The notes: generated from the sequence alone by a model not told the origin. 64,000 nucleotides of DNA from Pseudochelatococcus lubricantis (GCF_042432495.1 NZ_JBHLXC010000002.1:62001-126000); one strand, 5' to 3'; shown: positions 30,519 to 39,531, counted from the first letter of the stretch. Program-made: numbers and translations.

Positions 30519-30839
30519 ATGGCCATTACGCAATTCGACGCTGGCGCAGCGATACGCAGCAGCCTCACGCCGGCGACGATCGCCAACAAGGACACCTTCA
30601 AGCTGCCGGAAGAAGACGGCCTCGACCTCATCTGGGCCCAGTCGCACATGGGCGAGCAGATGCGGTCCATAGAGGCGGAAATCCAGGCAATCGAGGCGAA
30701 CGCCAACCTGTCGGACACCGAACGTATGTTCGCGATGCAGATTGCCATGAACACCTGGTCGGCGATCAGCAACCTGCGCACCAACATTATCAAGAGTGTC
30801 GCAGATACGCTGAAGGGCATCGTGCGCAACATCCAGTGA
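30519..30839 (+). CDS. sctF: T3SS needle protein SctF
   Basis: 106 aa. A short N-terminal segment is followed by two helices around a turn: LDLIWAQSHMGEQMRSIEAEIQAIEANANLSDTERMFAMQIAMNTW and then SAISNLRTNIIKSVADTLKGIVRNIQ. The end with conserved Ile/Val and Gln is typical of YscF/EscF needle subunits, where the C-terminal helix lines the channel. It is slightly longer than YscF (87 aa). ATG 30519 starts one base after the sctE stop. A palindrome follows at 30941. Confidence 0.85.
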   Translation: MAITQFDAGAAIRSSLTPATIANKDTFKLPEEDGLDLIWAQSHMGEQMRSIEAEIQAIEANANLSDTERMFAMQIAMNTWSAISNLRTNIIKSVADTLKGIVRNIQ

Positions 30840-30940
30840 AGGCGTCCGGCGCGCCGGAGAGGCGCGGCACAGGCTTCGAGAGCCTCAGGCCGAGGAACGG
30901 ATAGCGTTCCCTGAGTAAATCTGGCGTATGAACCAACGGA

Positions 30941-30960
30941 CGGAGCAACCGGTTGCTCCG
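30941..30960 (+). terminator. Perfect palindrome downstream of sctF
   Basis: CGGAGCAACC and its complement, 20 bp without spacer, followed by GTTTGCTTTC. It may reduce readthrough from sctF to sctW, which would explain high needle expression relative to downstream genes. Confidence 0.4.
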
Positions 30961-31131
30961 GTTTGCTTTCAGCGGCTCAAAATGCGCGTTCTGTGACCTT
31001 CGGCACAAGCAGATATGCCGGGCCGCGCGATAATGTTCCAGACAATCAGCCGGCGGCCTCAGGCTGGAGGGCTACGCGCGACGTATCTGCGCGGATGTGG
31101 CGTCAGGTGTCATTACGGAAAGGGGAGTCTG

Positions 31132-32574
31132 ATGAGCCAGATCGGTTATTTCGCAGGCAGAACGCAATTGCCGCCCGATACGCAAGAGGCGCAGCAGGAC
31201 CGCAACCTGAACGCTCCCCTGTTCGAGCCCAATGCGGCGGCTCGCGCGGCGATCGACAGCTTCGGATCGAAAGTGGGCGAACGCAAGGGCGAGAGCGTGG
31301 AAATGCTCAACCTGCCGGCGGCCGACCTGCTGGCCAATCTCCAGGACAACGCCGAAGAACTCGGCGCATTTCTTGCCGGCCGCATCCCGCTTGGTAACAT
31401 GACGCAACGCGCAGGCCGAAAGGCAGTCGCCGGCAAGGGCAGCAGCCCGGACATCGAAAGCACTTCCTCCCCGACGTCCGACACCGACGAGCAGCGTGAT
31501 CAGATTCTGCGCCTGCTCGCCTTCCGCGAGTTCTCCGGCGGCGATGCCGGCACCGAACAGAATCAGCAGCAGCGGCAATATGCGCAGCTCGCGCGCGTTA
31601 CTGGCGAAAAGATTCGGCAGGCCACCGGCAATCTGCTGAAGGGTCTCTCCGCCATCCGCGACGAGATGGCAACCAGGGCGGCATTGGCCGGTGCCGGCGA
31701 GATCGGGCTTACGGATGCACAACGGCGCGATATCCATGGCCAAATCTGGATGGCCCTGCATGCGTATGACACGGACGCCGTGCAACAATTGGCGGCGCTG
31801 GAAATCATCTTCGGCCATTTCAGCACGGACAATCCGACCGACGAGGCGTTCCAGTCAGTGCTACTGGGCATCCGGAACGAGTTCGACGAGGCGACTGTCG
31901 GGCGTGTCGTTCGCGAGACGCTGTCCGCCATCAACCGCCTCGCTGTCACCAGTGCCACGCTGGAGAGCAGCCCCGCCCTGTTCCGCGAGCAGCAGCGCCA
32001 GCTTCTACAGGAAAGCAAGAATTTCAGCAACATATTCGAGACGCTGCAAAAATCCGACCCTTTGCGCACTCTGCGGGAGGTCGTCGGCGACTTCATGGCG
32101 GGCGCCGGCAGCAATCTTGCCGACGGCAACGGCCCGGCCCTTGATGATGATTTCCGGCATCGCCTCCTGACCGAGCTTGCGGTGCTGAAAAAACTGAACT
32201 CCGTGTTCGATCACGTGCAGCAGATGGTGGTGGAGCCGATGCATATTATTGCCCGCCGTTTCGATAACGGCACGCCGGGTAAAAAGACGCTTGACGCGAC
32301 GAATGTCACCAGGGCCGTTCTCGGCTTCGTTTCGAACGACAACGTCGACCGCAGCGCCATCCGGCCGCTCGAAGCCGTGCTGCCCAATAACGCCGCACTT
32401 CAGGACCGCGTCGTCTATTCAACCTGCATTGCCAGCCTGCACAAGCAATTGCCAGATGACCTGTTCCCGAACGGGCAGATCAACGGGGACCAGACGCATA
32501 GAAACGCTCAGGACAGCGTTCTGAAACTGTGGCGCGCCGAACTCGCCATCGAGGACGAAGCGAAAGCAGCGTAA
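31132..32574 (+). CDS. sctW: T3SS gatekeeper SctW (YopN/SepL/HrpJ family)
   Basis: 480 aa, soluble. SctW holds back effectors until translocators have been sent. The N-terminal 110 residues are polar and flexible, as expected for a secreted regulator; then comes an all-helical HrpJ-like region with QRDQILRLLAFREFSGGD and ARVTGEKIRQATGNLLKGL, and the C-terminal part with VVREVVGDFMAG-like helices resembles the TyeA-fused forms (GIRNEFDEATVGRVVRETL; LLTELAVLKKLNSVFDHVQQMV). ATG 31132 follows GGGGAG. The next gene is a small class-I-type chaperone. Assigned from composition, length and place; sequence similarity is not strong by eye. Confidence 0.72.
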   Translation: MSQIGYFAGRTQLPPDTQEAQQDRNLNAPLFEPNAAARAAIDSFGSKVGERKGESVEMLNLPAADLLANLQDNAEELGAFLAGRIPLGNMTQRAGRKAVAGKGSSPDIESTSSPTSDTDEQRDQILRLLAFREFSGGDAGTEQNQQQRQYAQLARVTGEKIRQATGNLLKGLSAIRDEMATRAALAGAGEIGLTDAQRRDIHGQIWMALHAYDTDAVQQLAALEIIFGHFSTDNPTDEAFQSVLLGIRNEFDEATVGRVVRETLSAINRLAVTSATLESSPALFREQQRQLLQESKNFSNIFETLQKSDPLRTLREVVGDFMAGAGSNLADGNGPALDDDFRHRLLTELAVLKKLNSVFDHVQQMVVEPMHIIARRFDNGTPGKKTLDATNVTRAVLGFVSNDNVDRSAIRPLEAVLPNNAALQDRVVYSTCIASLHKQLPDDLFPNGQINGDQTHRNAQDSVLKLWRAELAIEDEAKAA

Positions 32575-32592
32575 GGAACCTTTAGCGACCCA

Positions 32593-32976
32593 ATGACGAT
32601 TACCTTTTCCAGCACCGGCCTGCATGCGATTATGGATTTCGCCGCGCGCGCAGGCCTGTCGGCAATGCCGGCGCAGGACGGCACCTTCGCGTTCCGGTTT
32701 GCACGCTCCGGCGACCTGACGTTCCTGCCTTCCATGGACGGTACACGCCTGATCGTCAGCTTGCTCCGGACGCCTGCATTTGAGGATCCGGACAAGGAAC
32801 TACGGGCGTTGCAGACTGCGGGGCCAGATCTTGCGACCGGCCTGTTCCTTCATGCAGGACTGACCGCGGGTGGTGCCATCGTGTTGTCGTTCATGCTGGA
32901 AGACCATGAGATAGACGCCCCGCGGATCGAGCGTTGTGTTGACCGCCTCATCGAGGCACACAACCGTCTGGTATAG
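32593..32976 (+). CDS. T3SS chaperone, CesT/Tir-chaperone type
   Basis: 127 aa, small and acidic, with the alternating helix-strand-strand layout of class I chaperones: FSSTGLHAIMDFAARAG helix, FRFARSGDLTFLPSMDG strands, LIVSLLRTP strand, then FLHAGLTAGGAIVLSFMLE and the final helix IERCVDRLIEAHNRL. It follows sctW by 18 bases, so it may serve SctW (as SycN/YscB do for YopN) or an effector encoded elsewhere. Partner unknown. Confidence 0.65.
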   Translation: MTITFSSTGLHAIMDFAARAGLSAMPAQDGTFAFRFARSGDLTFLPSMDGTRLIVSLLRTPAFEDPDKELRALQTAGPDLATGLFLHAGLTAGGAIVLSFMLEDHEIDAPRIERCVDRLIEAHNRLV

Positions 32977-33025
32977 GCGTTTATGGCCTGGCTGCGCGGC
33001 ACGCATACCGTAATGACGCAGAGCG

Positions 33026-33412
33026 TCAGACAAGCGGGGACCTGCTGCCCACCTCGGCCTCGATCGCGTTGAGCATCTGTTGCGCGAACGCGCCGCCGTC
33101 CCCTCCGGACGACAATACGACCGCGTCCCTGAGGATCTTCATCGCTCTCTCGCGATCGCCTTTTCGGAAAAAGGACAGCCCCAGGAAGGCAAGTGCTGTC
33201 TCGCTGAAACTGAACGGTCTGAGCAGTTCGATAGCCCTGTCGTACTCTCCGTCCTTCAGGTGCAGCATGGCAAGCCCGACGGCACCGGCCTCCTGCTCGG
33301 GGCGTGCAGCCATGACGCCCTCGAATATCGCGCGGGCGTGCGCGTCGCGGCTGCGCATGACGGCGATGAATCCCAGCGATGCCAGCAGCCTGACGTCTTC
33401 AGTACGCAACAT
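33026..33412 (-). CDS. sctG: Probable T3SS needle chaperone SctG (TPR type)
   Basis: 128 aa. Three TPR-like helix pairs are visible: EDVRLLASLGFIAVMRSRDA/ARAIFEGVMAARPEQ, VGLAMLHLKDGEYDRAIELL, and ALAFLGLSFFRKGDRERAMKIL. Size (YscG 115 aa) and pattern fit the SctG co-chaperone of the needle subunit, and sctE and sctF lie 2.5 kb away. ATG 33412 has GGAG upstream and fits the family start, though the frame is open for 22 more codons. It faces the sctW-chaperone pair in convergent orientation. HrpB1/HrpK-type proteins are an alternative. Confidence 0.62.
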   Translation of the reverse strand: MLRTEDVRLLASLGFIAVMRSRDAHARAIFEGVMAARPEQEAGAVGLAMLHLKDGEYDRAIELLRPFSFSETALAFLGLSFFRKGDRERAMKILRDAVVLSSGGDGGAFAQQMLNAIEAEVGSRSPLV

Positions 33413-33479
33413 ACAACAATGCTCCACAATTTCTGCAGGGCCCGCCCGGAGGTTGTCTCCTAGAGTGCCTCCGGCCAAA

Positions 33480-33634
33480 CACAGCCATCAGATGGGCAAT
33501 AATCTTCTCAAACTATCCAGATTATATATTAATAATTTCCATATTCATTTTATTAAGTGAAAATTTATATATTAATTTATTATATTTTATTTCAATTTAT
33601 TATGTATTCTACATTCATTATTCTTTCATCTGAT
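33480..33634 (-). promoter_or_regulatory. AT-rich control region ahead of sctG
   Basis: About 155 bases of very low GC (AATTTATATATTAATTTATTATATTTTATTT region) between sctG and the next - strand gene. It probably holds the sctG promoter. No specific elements can be fixed. Confidence 0.4.
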
Positions 33635-34351
33635 TTAGCGGCTGAAGTTCAGTGCGATCAGTAACCGCTGCGCGGCGCGCAGTTCGTCCCGAAACAGAGG
33701 ATCGCTTCGTGCTGCTCGGGCGGCCAGCGCGAGATGATTCTGTGCTGCCCTGCGGTTGCCGCAACGCATCCGGCACAGGCCGGCGATACAATGGGCTCGC
33801 GGGTGGCGCCCGCCGCGCTTCAGATAGTCGAGCGCCAGCACCAGCCCTACCTCGTGCCGCTCCAGCCGGATCGCGCAGATGGCGAGGCCCAGCAGCGCGT
33901 CGCTACGCGCCTCGGGCCAATCGAGCAGCGCGCACAGCAACGTGACGGCGTCGCTGACGGCGCCGGCGGCAACGAGGGAGACGGCCCCCGCCTGAAGGGC
34001 GACGACGACGCCGCGCGTGTCGTCTCGCGGCTCCTCCGCCGGCGATTTGCTGCCGGGCACACAGTGTCCCGCGCCATCGGGAAGGTTGTGCAGCGTGTTC
34101 GCGATTTCGAGCGCGACCAGCGGCAACATGTCATCGATACGGCCGCCCTGAAGCGCGAATGCCGCCCTGAACACGTCTTCCCCCGCCTGAGCCCGCCGCT
34201 GGGCATGCGCGTGCGCCCGCGACAGTTGCTCGCGGACGTCGGGGGCGTCCGGAAGGTTTGCCGCCAGGACTGCGCGCTCCGGCGCCTCTGGCAGCGTCAA
34301 CAACGCTTCACCCAGAGCAGGAGAACGCAACGCGGAAGAACGCGACGGCAT
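33635..34351 (-). CDS. Helical-repeat (TPR-like) protein in the T3SS locus, function unknown
   Basis: 238 aa, soluble, Ala/Leu/Arg-rich. The second half shows TPR-like helix pairs (AGAVSLVAAGAVSDAVTLLCALLDWPEARSDALLGLAICAIRLERHEVGLVLALDYLKRGGRHPRAHCIAGL). Such proteins in T3SS loci are often class II chaperones of translocators or sorting-platform factors. No translocator gene is beside it, so the role is open. ATG 34351 is chosen from GGAGA six bases upstream. It is divergent from sctC across an AT-rich region. Confidence 0.6.
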   Translation of the reverse strand: MPSRSSALRSPALGEALLTLPEAPERAVLAANLPDAPDVREQLSRAHAHAQRRAQAGEDVFRAAFALQGGRIDDMLPLVALEIANTLHNLPDGAGHCVPGSKSPAEEPRDDTRGVVVALQAGAVSLVAAGAVSDAVTLLCALLDWPEARSDALLGLAICAIRLERHEVGLVLALDYLKRGGRHPRAHCIAGLCRMRCGNRRAAQNHLALAARAARSDPLFRDELRAAQRLLIALNFSR

Positions 34352-34844
34352 GGGCTTCTCCAACCTGTGCGGGAACGCCCTGACGCGCCTCCGAAACGGC
34401 GGAGCACGGCAGGACCTGTGCAGACGCCGGTGGGACGCTCCCGTGAATAATCGGAAGGCACGCTACCCTGCTTCGGCGCTCCTCCGTGTGCCGAACGTCA
34501 CAGAATCCATTCGATGGGCAGGATGCTGACCGGGCAAGAAAGCGAATCAATCATAGTCTTCCGGATTCGGCACCTGGAACGTTTGGTTAATATATGCTTA
34601 ACGAATACATAAATACTGAAAATAATAAGAAATAAATTGTTTAAATATGTATATTTTTATATATATTATAATAAATTCTCTCATATTTAAATAAATATCA
34701 AGTCAATTATTTTCTCATCCATATATAAAATATTTCTCTTTCATGGAAAGATTAATTATACTATCGCATATGGAGATGTTTAGCGTTCAATATCTATGAT
34801 AGCGGCAACCCGTTGTTCGGGCTCCGAGCGAACTGGTAGGTGTG
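34352..34844. promoter_or_regulatory. Control region upstream of sctC, with an AT-rich island
   Basis: 490 bases without a gene. The part 34580-34800 is extremely AT-rich (TTTATATATATTATAATAAAT; ATATCAAGTCAATTATTTTCTC), the longest such island of the locus. It must hold the sctC promoter; a TATAAT lies near 34666, but many alternatives exist. Confidence 0.45.
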
Positions 34845-37229
34845 ATGCGTAACCAGCAACGAACCAGACGAAGCGGGAGAAAAGGCAGAAATGACACAAG
34901 CTTCCTAGCCGCGGCGCGGTCCCTCCTCCTGATGCGCAACCTTGCGCTCGGGCTTCTGATGACCTTCGTGCTTACATCCTGCGAGGCGCTGAAGGGCGAT
35001 GCCTGCACCGTTCCCACCGGGGGGGAGCAGACCGGCAAGACGGACGGGCGTTGCAAAGACGGCTTCCTCTCGGCCCGGAAACAGCGTGCGGTGCTTTACA
35101 ACGGCAGCGACAGGTCGCTGTTCTACACGGGCGAGGCGGCGCCCGCCGGCGGCGTGCTGGATACCGCGCGGCTGAACGCGCCCCCGCCGCGCGTGCTGCC
35201 CTTCGTCGGCTATGTCGACAGCGTTCGCGTGGACTACAAGCCCACCCCCGGCGGCGTCCAGCAGGACCTTGCCAGCCTGCAGAACGCAGGCGCGCGGGCG
35301 CTCGACCCGGAGGCGAAGGTCAACATCGACTTCAACAGGGCCACCATCGGCTTCGTGCTGAAGCAGTTGCTCGGCGGCGCGCTCGGCGTCAACTACATCG
35401 CGCCCGACGATCTCGGCGGCTCTGTCACTTTCCGCACGGAGGAGCCGTTGCCGAAGAGCCAGGTGCTCTATGTCGTCCGCGATATCCTGGCCCGTAACGG
35501 CCTCGCCATGCGGCAGGTCAACAGCGTCTACCATGTCGGCACACCGGAGATGGTCGAATCGCTGGAGGCCAATGCGCGCCGGAATCAGACGGTGGAACAG
35601 ATCACCCGGGTGGTGAAACTCGACAGGAACAATGCGGCCAATGTCATCGGCATCGCTGGCCAGCTGCTTCCCCAGAGCATTTCGCTGACGCCGAGCAACG
35701 CAGCCAACGCCGTCATCGTCCGCGCACCGGCGAACGATATCGCGCAGGTGGAGCAGACGCTGCAATCCATCTCCCGCGACGGGCTGGGCGACGACAAGGT
35801 GGCGGTCGTGCCCGTCCATCACGGCACGCCCGAGAAGGTGGCTGCAAAACTCATCGCGTTCTATCAGGCGCGCGTGCCGGCAGGCGGCGACATGCCCACC
35901 ATCCTGCCGCTCGAACGGCAGCAGGCGCTGCTCATCGGCGCGCGGGATCTGCAGATCATGAACGGCGTCAAGCAGCTTGCTCAGCTCATGGACCGCGAGG
36001 CGACGGACGAGCCGGCGTTACGCATCATTGAGCTGCGCCACCTCACCGCCGAGGAAATCGCCAAGCCGCTGACGGAAATATTCGGCAAGTCGGGGGAAGG
36101 CGACACCGCCGCAGCCACCGAATCGCGGGGCAAGGAACAACCGGCGCAGCGGGCGCCGCGGCAGATGCCGGCGATTCCCCAGCAGACACCGCTGGCCGAC
36201 GGCGACGCGGGATCGGAAGCGGCGCCCAAATTCAACATGCGCGGCATCGTCGAAGCCGCCGCGTCCGCCGCCGGGAGTGGCACACCCTCCGGCGGGAGCC
36301 GCGGCGCAGGTGCGGCGGCAGCGGCTGAAGCCCCCTCCGCCCCCCGGGTGCGCATCGTCCCCGATCCTCGCACCAATACGCTGATGATCCATGCCACCTA
36401 TGCGGATTTCCAGCGCATCCGGGATGTGGTCGCGACGATGGACGTGCCCCAGTCGCAACTCGCCATAGAGGCGATGATCGTCGAGGTCGAGCTGAACGAC
36501 CATCTCGATCACGGTGTTCAGATGTACCTCCAGGGGCCGTATGTGGCCGCCCGAACGACCGGCGACACATTGCCCACCGGCGGCACCGGCGTTGTCACCG
36601 CTCCGGAAGGCAACGGCGCGTTCGTTTCGCTCGGCGGCAACGTCGGCAACTATCGCATCGAGGCGATACTGTCCGCACTGCAGGCCGTGACCAAGGTCAA
36701 GGTGATCTCGTCGCCGTATCTCACCGTGCTCGACGGCAAGACGGCGCGCCTCGTCGTCGGCGACCAGATTCCCTATGCCATCAGCTCGCAGACGTCGCAA
36801 AGCTCCGGCAACGTGACAGTAACGCAGCAGATCGAGATCAAGGACACCGGCATCGTCCTCGACGTGACGCCGCGCATCTACGCCAGCAACTCGGTCGCGC
36901 TGCGCATCAACCAGTCGGTGAGCACGCCCTCGCCCACGTTGCAGAACGGCAACCCGGTCATCTCGACACGCAATGTCGAATCGAACGTGCTCGGCCAGTC
37001 GGGGCGCACCATCGTGCTCGGCGGCCTGATCCAGGACCGTTTCGAGGACACGGAGACGGGCGTGCCGGTGCTGAAATCGACGCCGATCATCGGCAACCTG
37101 TTCAAGACGCGGACGGACCGCGTGCGCCGGGTCGAGCTGCTGATCATGCTGACGCCGCGCGTGATCCGGAACAGCTCCCAACTGGAGGACATCACAAAAC
37201 TGCTGCGCAGCCAATTGCATACGCGCTGA
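34845..37229 (+). CDS. sctC: T3SS outer-membrane secretin SctC, GspD-like lipoprotein form
   Basis: 794 aa. Forms the outer-membrane pore. A lipoprotein-type signal ends in FVLTSC (Cys46). N0/N1-type domains follow (VNIDFNRATIGFVLKQLLGGALGVNYIAPDD; VKLDRNNAANVIGIAGQLLPQS; IELRHLTAEEIAKPLTEIFG), then a Gly/Ala-rich linker near 440-490, and the secretin domain with KVKVISSPYLTVLDGKTARLVVGDQIPY, GNPVISTRNVESNVLGQSGRTIVLGGLIQD and RVELLIMLTPRVIR. The VxxGDxIPY/GGLIQD wording is closest to GspD of type II secretion. Usual SctC is 500-600 aa and not a lipoprotein, so here a pilotin may be unnecessary. GTG 34842 is an alternative start. No other type II genes are near, which supports use by the T3SS. 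Confidence 0.85.
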   Translation: MRNQQRTRRSGRKGRNDTSFLAAARSLLLMRNLALGLLMTFVLTSCEALKGDACTVPTGGEQTGKTDGRCKDGFLSARKQRAVLYNGSDRSLFYTGEAAPAGGVLDTARLNAPPPRVLPFVGYVDSVRVDYKPTPGGVQQDLASLQNAGARALDPEAKVNIDFNRATIGFVLKQLLGGALGVNYIAPDDLGGSVTFRTEEPLPKSQVLYVVRDILARNGLAMRQVNSVYHVGTPEMVESLEANARRNQTVEQITRVVKLDRNNAANVIGIAGQLLPQSISLTPSNAANAVIVRAPANDIAQVEQTLQSISRDGLGDDKVAVVPVHHGTPEKVAAKLIAFYQARVPAGGDMPTILPLERQQALLIGARDLQIMNGVKQLAQLMDREATDEPALRIIELRHLTAEEIAKPLTEIFGKSGEGDTAAATESRGKEQPAQRAPRQMPAIPQQTPLADGDAGSEAAPKFNMRGIVEAAASAAGSGTPSGGSRGAGAAAAAEAPSAPRVRIVPDPRTNTLMIHATYADFQRIRDVVATMDVPQSQLAIEAMIVEVELNDHLDHGVQMYLQGPYVAARTTGDTLPTGGTGVVTAPEGNGAFVSLGGNVGNYRIEAILSALQAVTKVKVISSPYLTVLDGKTARLVVGDQIPYAISSQTSQSSGNVTVTQQIEIKDTGIVLDVTPRIYASNSVALRINQSVSTPSPTLQNGNPVISTRNVESNVLGQSGRTIVLGGLIQDRFEDTETGVPVLKSTPIIGNLFKTRTDRVRRVELLIMLTPRVIRNSSQLEDITKLLRSQLHTR

Positions 37230-37287
37230 CACGTGGCAGCGCCATGCGGCGGCCGATCACGGCCGCGACATCGCGGTTGCAACATCG

Positions 37288-37317
37288 TTGACATATGTGC
37301 GCATACTCTGACATTAT
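37288..37317 (+). promoter_or_regulatory. Possible promoter between sctC and sctV
   Basis: TTGACA (37288-37293) and CATTAT (37312-37317) are 18 bases apart, 43 bases ahead of sctV. It would allow sctV to be transcribed apart from sctC. Confidence 0.4.
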
Positions 37318-37359
37318 TGTCGCAAAGATAATGATCCGGATGCGCAGAAGGCGTTTTAC

Positions 37360-39492
37360 ATGACCCGTTTTCTGCATCTCATGGCGCAGCGTAACGACCT
37401 CGTGCTGGCCTTCCTGCTGGTCGCGGTCATCTTCATGATGATACTGCCGCTGCCGACGGATCTGATCGACCTGCTCATCGGCGTCAATCTGACGCTGGCG
37501 GCGATCCTGCTGATGGCGTCCATGTATATCAAGGACGTCGTCCAGCTTTCGTCGTTCCCGTCGATCCTGCTGATCACCACGCTGTTCCGTCTCGCGCTGT
37601 CGATCAGCACCACGCGGCTGATCCTGATCCAGGCCGATGCCGGCCATCTCGTCGAGGCGTTCGGCGAATTCGTCGTCGGCGGCAACCTCGTCGTCGGTCT
37701 CGTGGTGTTCCTCATCCTGACCATCGTCAACTTCATGGTCATCACCAAGGGGTCGGAGCGCGTCGCGGAGGTGTCGGCGCGCTTCTCTCTTGATTCGATG
37801 CCCGGCAAGCAGATGTCGATCGACTCGGACATGCGGGCGGGGGTGATCGAACTCGACGAGGCCAAGCGCCGGCGTGGCAAGCTGGAGAAGGAGAGCCAGC
37901 TCTACGGCGCCATGGACGGCGCCATGAAGTTCGTCAAGGGCGACGCGGTGGCGAGCCTCATCATCACCGCCATCAACCTCATCGGCGGCGTGGCAATCGG
38001 CGTGATGCAGCTCGGCATGCCGCTGAACGAGGCCATGAGCCGCTACTCGCTGCTGACCATCGGTGACGGCCTGGTGCAGCAGATACCGGCGCTCTTCATC
38101 TCGATCACGGCGGGCTTCATCGTCACCCGCGTGTCGTCGGACGACAACGCCGACCTTGGCAGTGACATCGTGCTGCAGCTCGGCAGTGAGCCGCGCGCCC
38201 TGCTGATCACGGCGGGCATCCTCATGATCTTCGCCGTGGTCCCCGGCTTTCCGACGCTGGTGTTCCTCGTGCTCGCCGGCGCGACGGGCGGGGCGGGCTA
38301 TTTTCTCTCGCGCAAGGCGAAACAGGCGGCGGCCAGACCCGGCGCCCACGGTTTGCCGGCCTTCGCGCCGGCGCTGGCGGCCGGCGGCCAGATGCCCACG
38401 TTTCCGGACGATGACGACGAGAAAGAACCGGTCGCGCCCGTCGAGGTGGTGAGCTTCGCGCTGACCGTTCCCCTGATCGTCGACATCGCGTCGAGCGTCC
38501 GCCATTCCATCCGGCCCGAGAAGCTCGACCGCGAGGTGGCAAAGGTGCGCCGGGCGCTCTATTTCGACCTCGGCGTCCCCTTTCCCGGCATCAACCTGCG
38601 GCTCAACGACAACCTGGCCGACGGCGAATACCGTGTTCTGGTCAACGAGGTGCCCGTCGCGTCGGGCTCGGCGCGGCCGGGCTACGTCATGGTGCGGGAA
38701 AGCGAGGAAAACCTGCGGATGTTCGACATCCCGGTGGAGCGCGGGCAGGACTTCCTGCCGCGCACGCCGAGCCTGTGGGTCTCCAACCGATACCTGCCGC
38801 TGCTTGAACGGGCGGGCATCCAGGTGATGACCCTGTCGACCATGATGACCTATCACCTGGCGCACATCCTGAAGACGCACGCCTCGGAATTCATCGGCAT
38901 TCAGGAAACCATGTTCCTGATGAACCAGATGCAGAAGAACTTCGGCGAACTGGTGCGCGAGGTAACGCGCCTGCTGCCGATCATTACCATCACCGATGTC
39001 ATGCAGCGACTGGTCAGCGAGGAAATCTCCATCCGCGACATGCGCACCATCCTTGAGGCGCTGGTGACGTGGGGGCAACGGGAGAAGGACCCGATCATCC
39101 TCACGGAACATGTGCGCGGTGCCCTGAGCCGATATGTCACCCACAAGTTCTCGGCCGGACAGAACATCATCCCGGCCTATCTGATCTCGAAAGAGGTCGA
39201 GGATGTCGTGCGCGGCGCGGTGCGGCAGACGAGCGGCGCCTCGTATCTCGCACTGTCTCCGGACGTGCACCGGCAGCTCATCGCCACCATGAAGCGCGTC
39301 ATCGGCGATGTCGACCGGCACATAACGGCGCCGGTCGTCATGGCGCCGATGGATATCAGGCGCTTCATGCGCAAGATCATCGAGCGCGATTTTCCCGACC
39401 TGCCGGTGCTCTCCTATCAGGAACTGACCGCCGGCGCGAACGTCCAGCCGCTTGACCAGATCAGGCTTCAGAGCCAACTGGATGCGGTGTGA
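37360..39492 (+). CDS. sctV: T3SS major export gate protein SctV
   Basis: 710 aa, FlhA/YscV family. Eight membrane helices occupy the first 320 residues. The FHIPEP-type signature appears as RFSLDSMPGKQMSIDSDMRAG (about residues 141-161), and NPTITTRLILIQ-like LALSISTTRLILI is present. The C-terminal cytoplasmic domain forms the nonameric ring that binds chaperone-substrate pairs, with RDMRTILEALVTWGQREKDP. It closes the T3SS locus and is convergent with the flavin reductase gene. Confidence 0.97.
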   Translation: MTRFLHLMAQRNDLVLAFLLVAVIFMMILPLPTDLIDLLIGVNLTLAAILLMASMYIKDVVQLSSFPSILLITTLFRLALSISTTRLILIQADAGHLVEAFGEFVVGGNLVVGLVVFLILTIVNFMVITKGSERVAEVSARFSLDSMPGKQMSIDSDMRAGVIELDEAKRRRGKLEKESQLYGAMDGAMKFVKGDAVASLIITAINLIGGVAIGVMQLGMPLNEAMSRYSLLTIGDGLVQQIPALFISITAGFIVTRVSSDDNADLGSDIVLQLGSEPRALLITAGILMIFAVVPGFPTLVFLVLAGATGGAGYFLSRKAKQAAARPGAHGLPAFAPALAAGGQMPTFPDDDDEKEPVAPVEVVSFALTVPLIVDIASSVRHSIRPEKLDREVAKVRRALYFDLGVPFPGINLRLNDNLADGEYRVLVNEVPVASGSARPGYVMVRESEENLRMFDIPVERGQDFLPRTPSLWVSNRYLPLLERAGIQVMTLSTMMTYHLAHILKTHASEFIGIQETMFLMNQMQKNFGELVREVTRLLPIITITDVMQRLVSEEISIRDMRTILEALVTWGQREKDPIILTEHVRGALSRYVTHKFSAGQNIIPAYLISKEVEDVVRGAVRQTSGASYLALSPDVHRQLIATMKRVIGDVDRHITAPVVMAPMDIRRFMRKIIERDFPDLPVLSYQELTAGANVQPLDQIRLQSQLDAV

Positions 39493-39514
39493 GGGATGAA
39501 GCAGGCAACGCGGC

Positions 39515-39531
39515 GGCGCCCCTTGGGCGCC
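39515..39531. terminator. Small hairpin between sctV and the flavin reductase gene
   Basis: GGCGCCC-CTT-GGGCGCC, a 7-bp GC stem without T-run, between convergent genes. Possible shared terminator. Confidence 0.4.

Noticed and set aside
34845..37229. Treating the secretin as part of a type II secretion system
   Set aside because: No gspC, E, F, G or other type II gene is in the window, and it sits between T3SS genes with sctV 130 bases behind.
37192..39477. Long open frame opposite sctV (over 700 codons)
   Set aside because: Same reason: His/Asp/Arg-rich, no domains, and the + strand encodes SctV.
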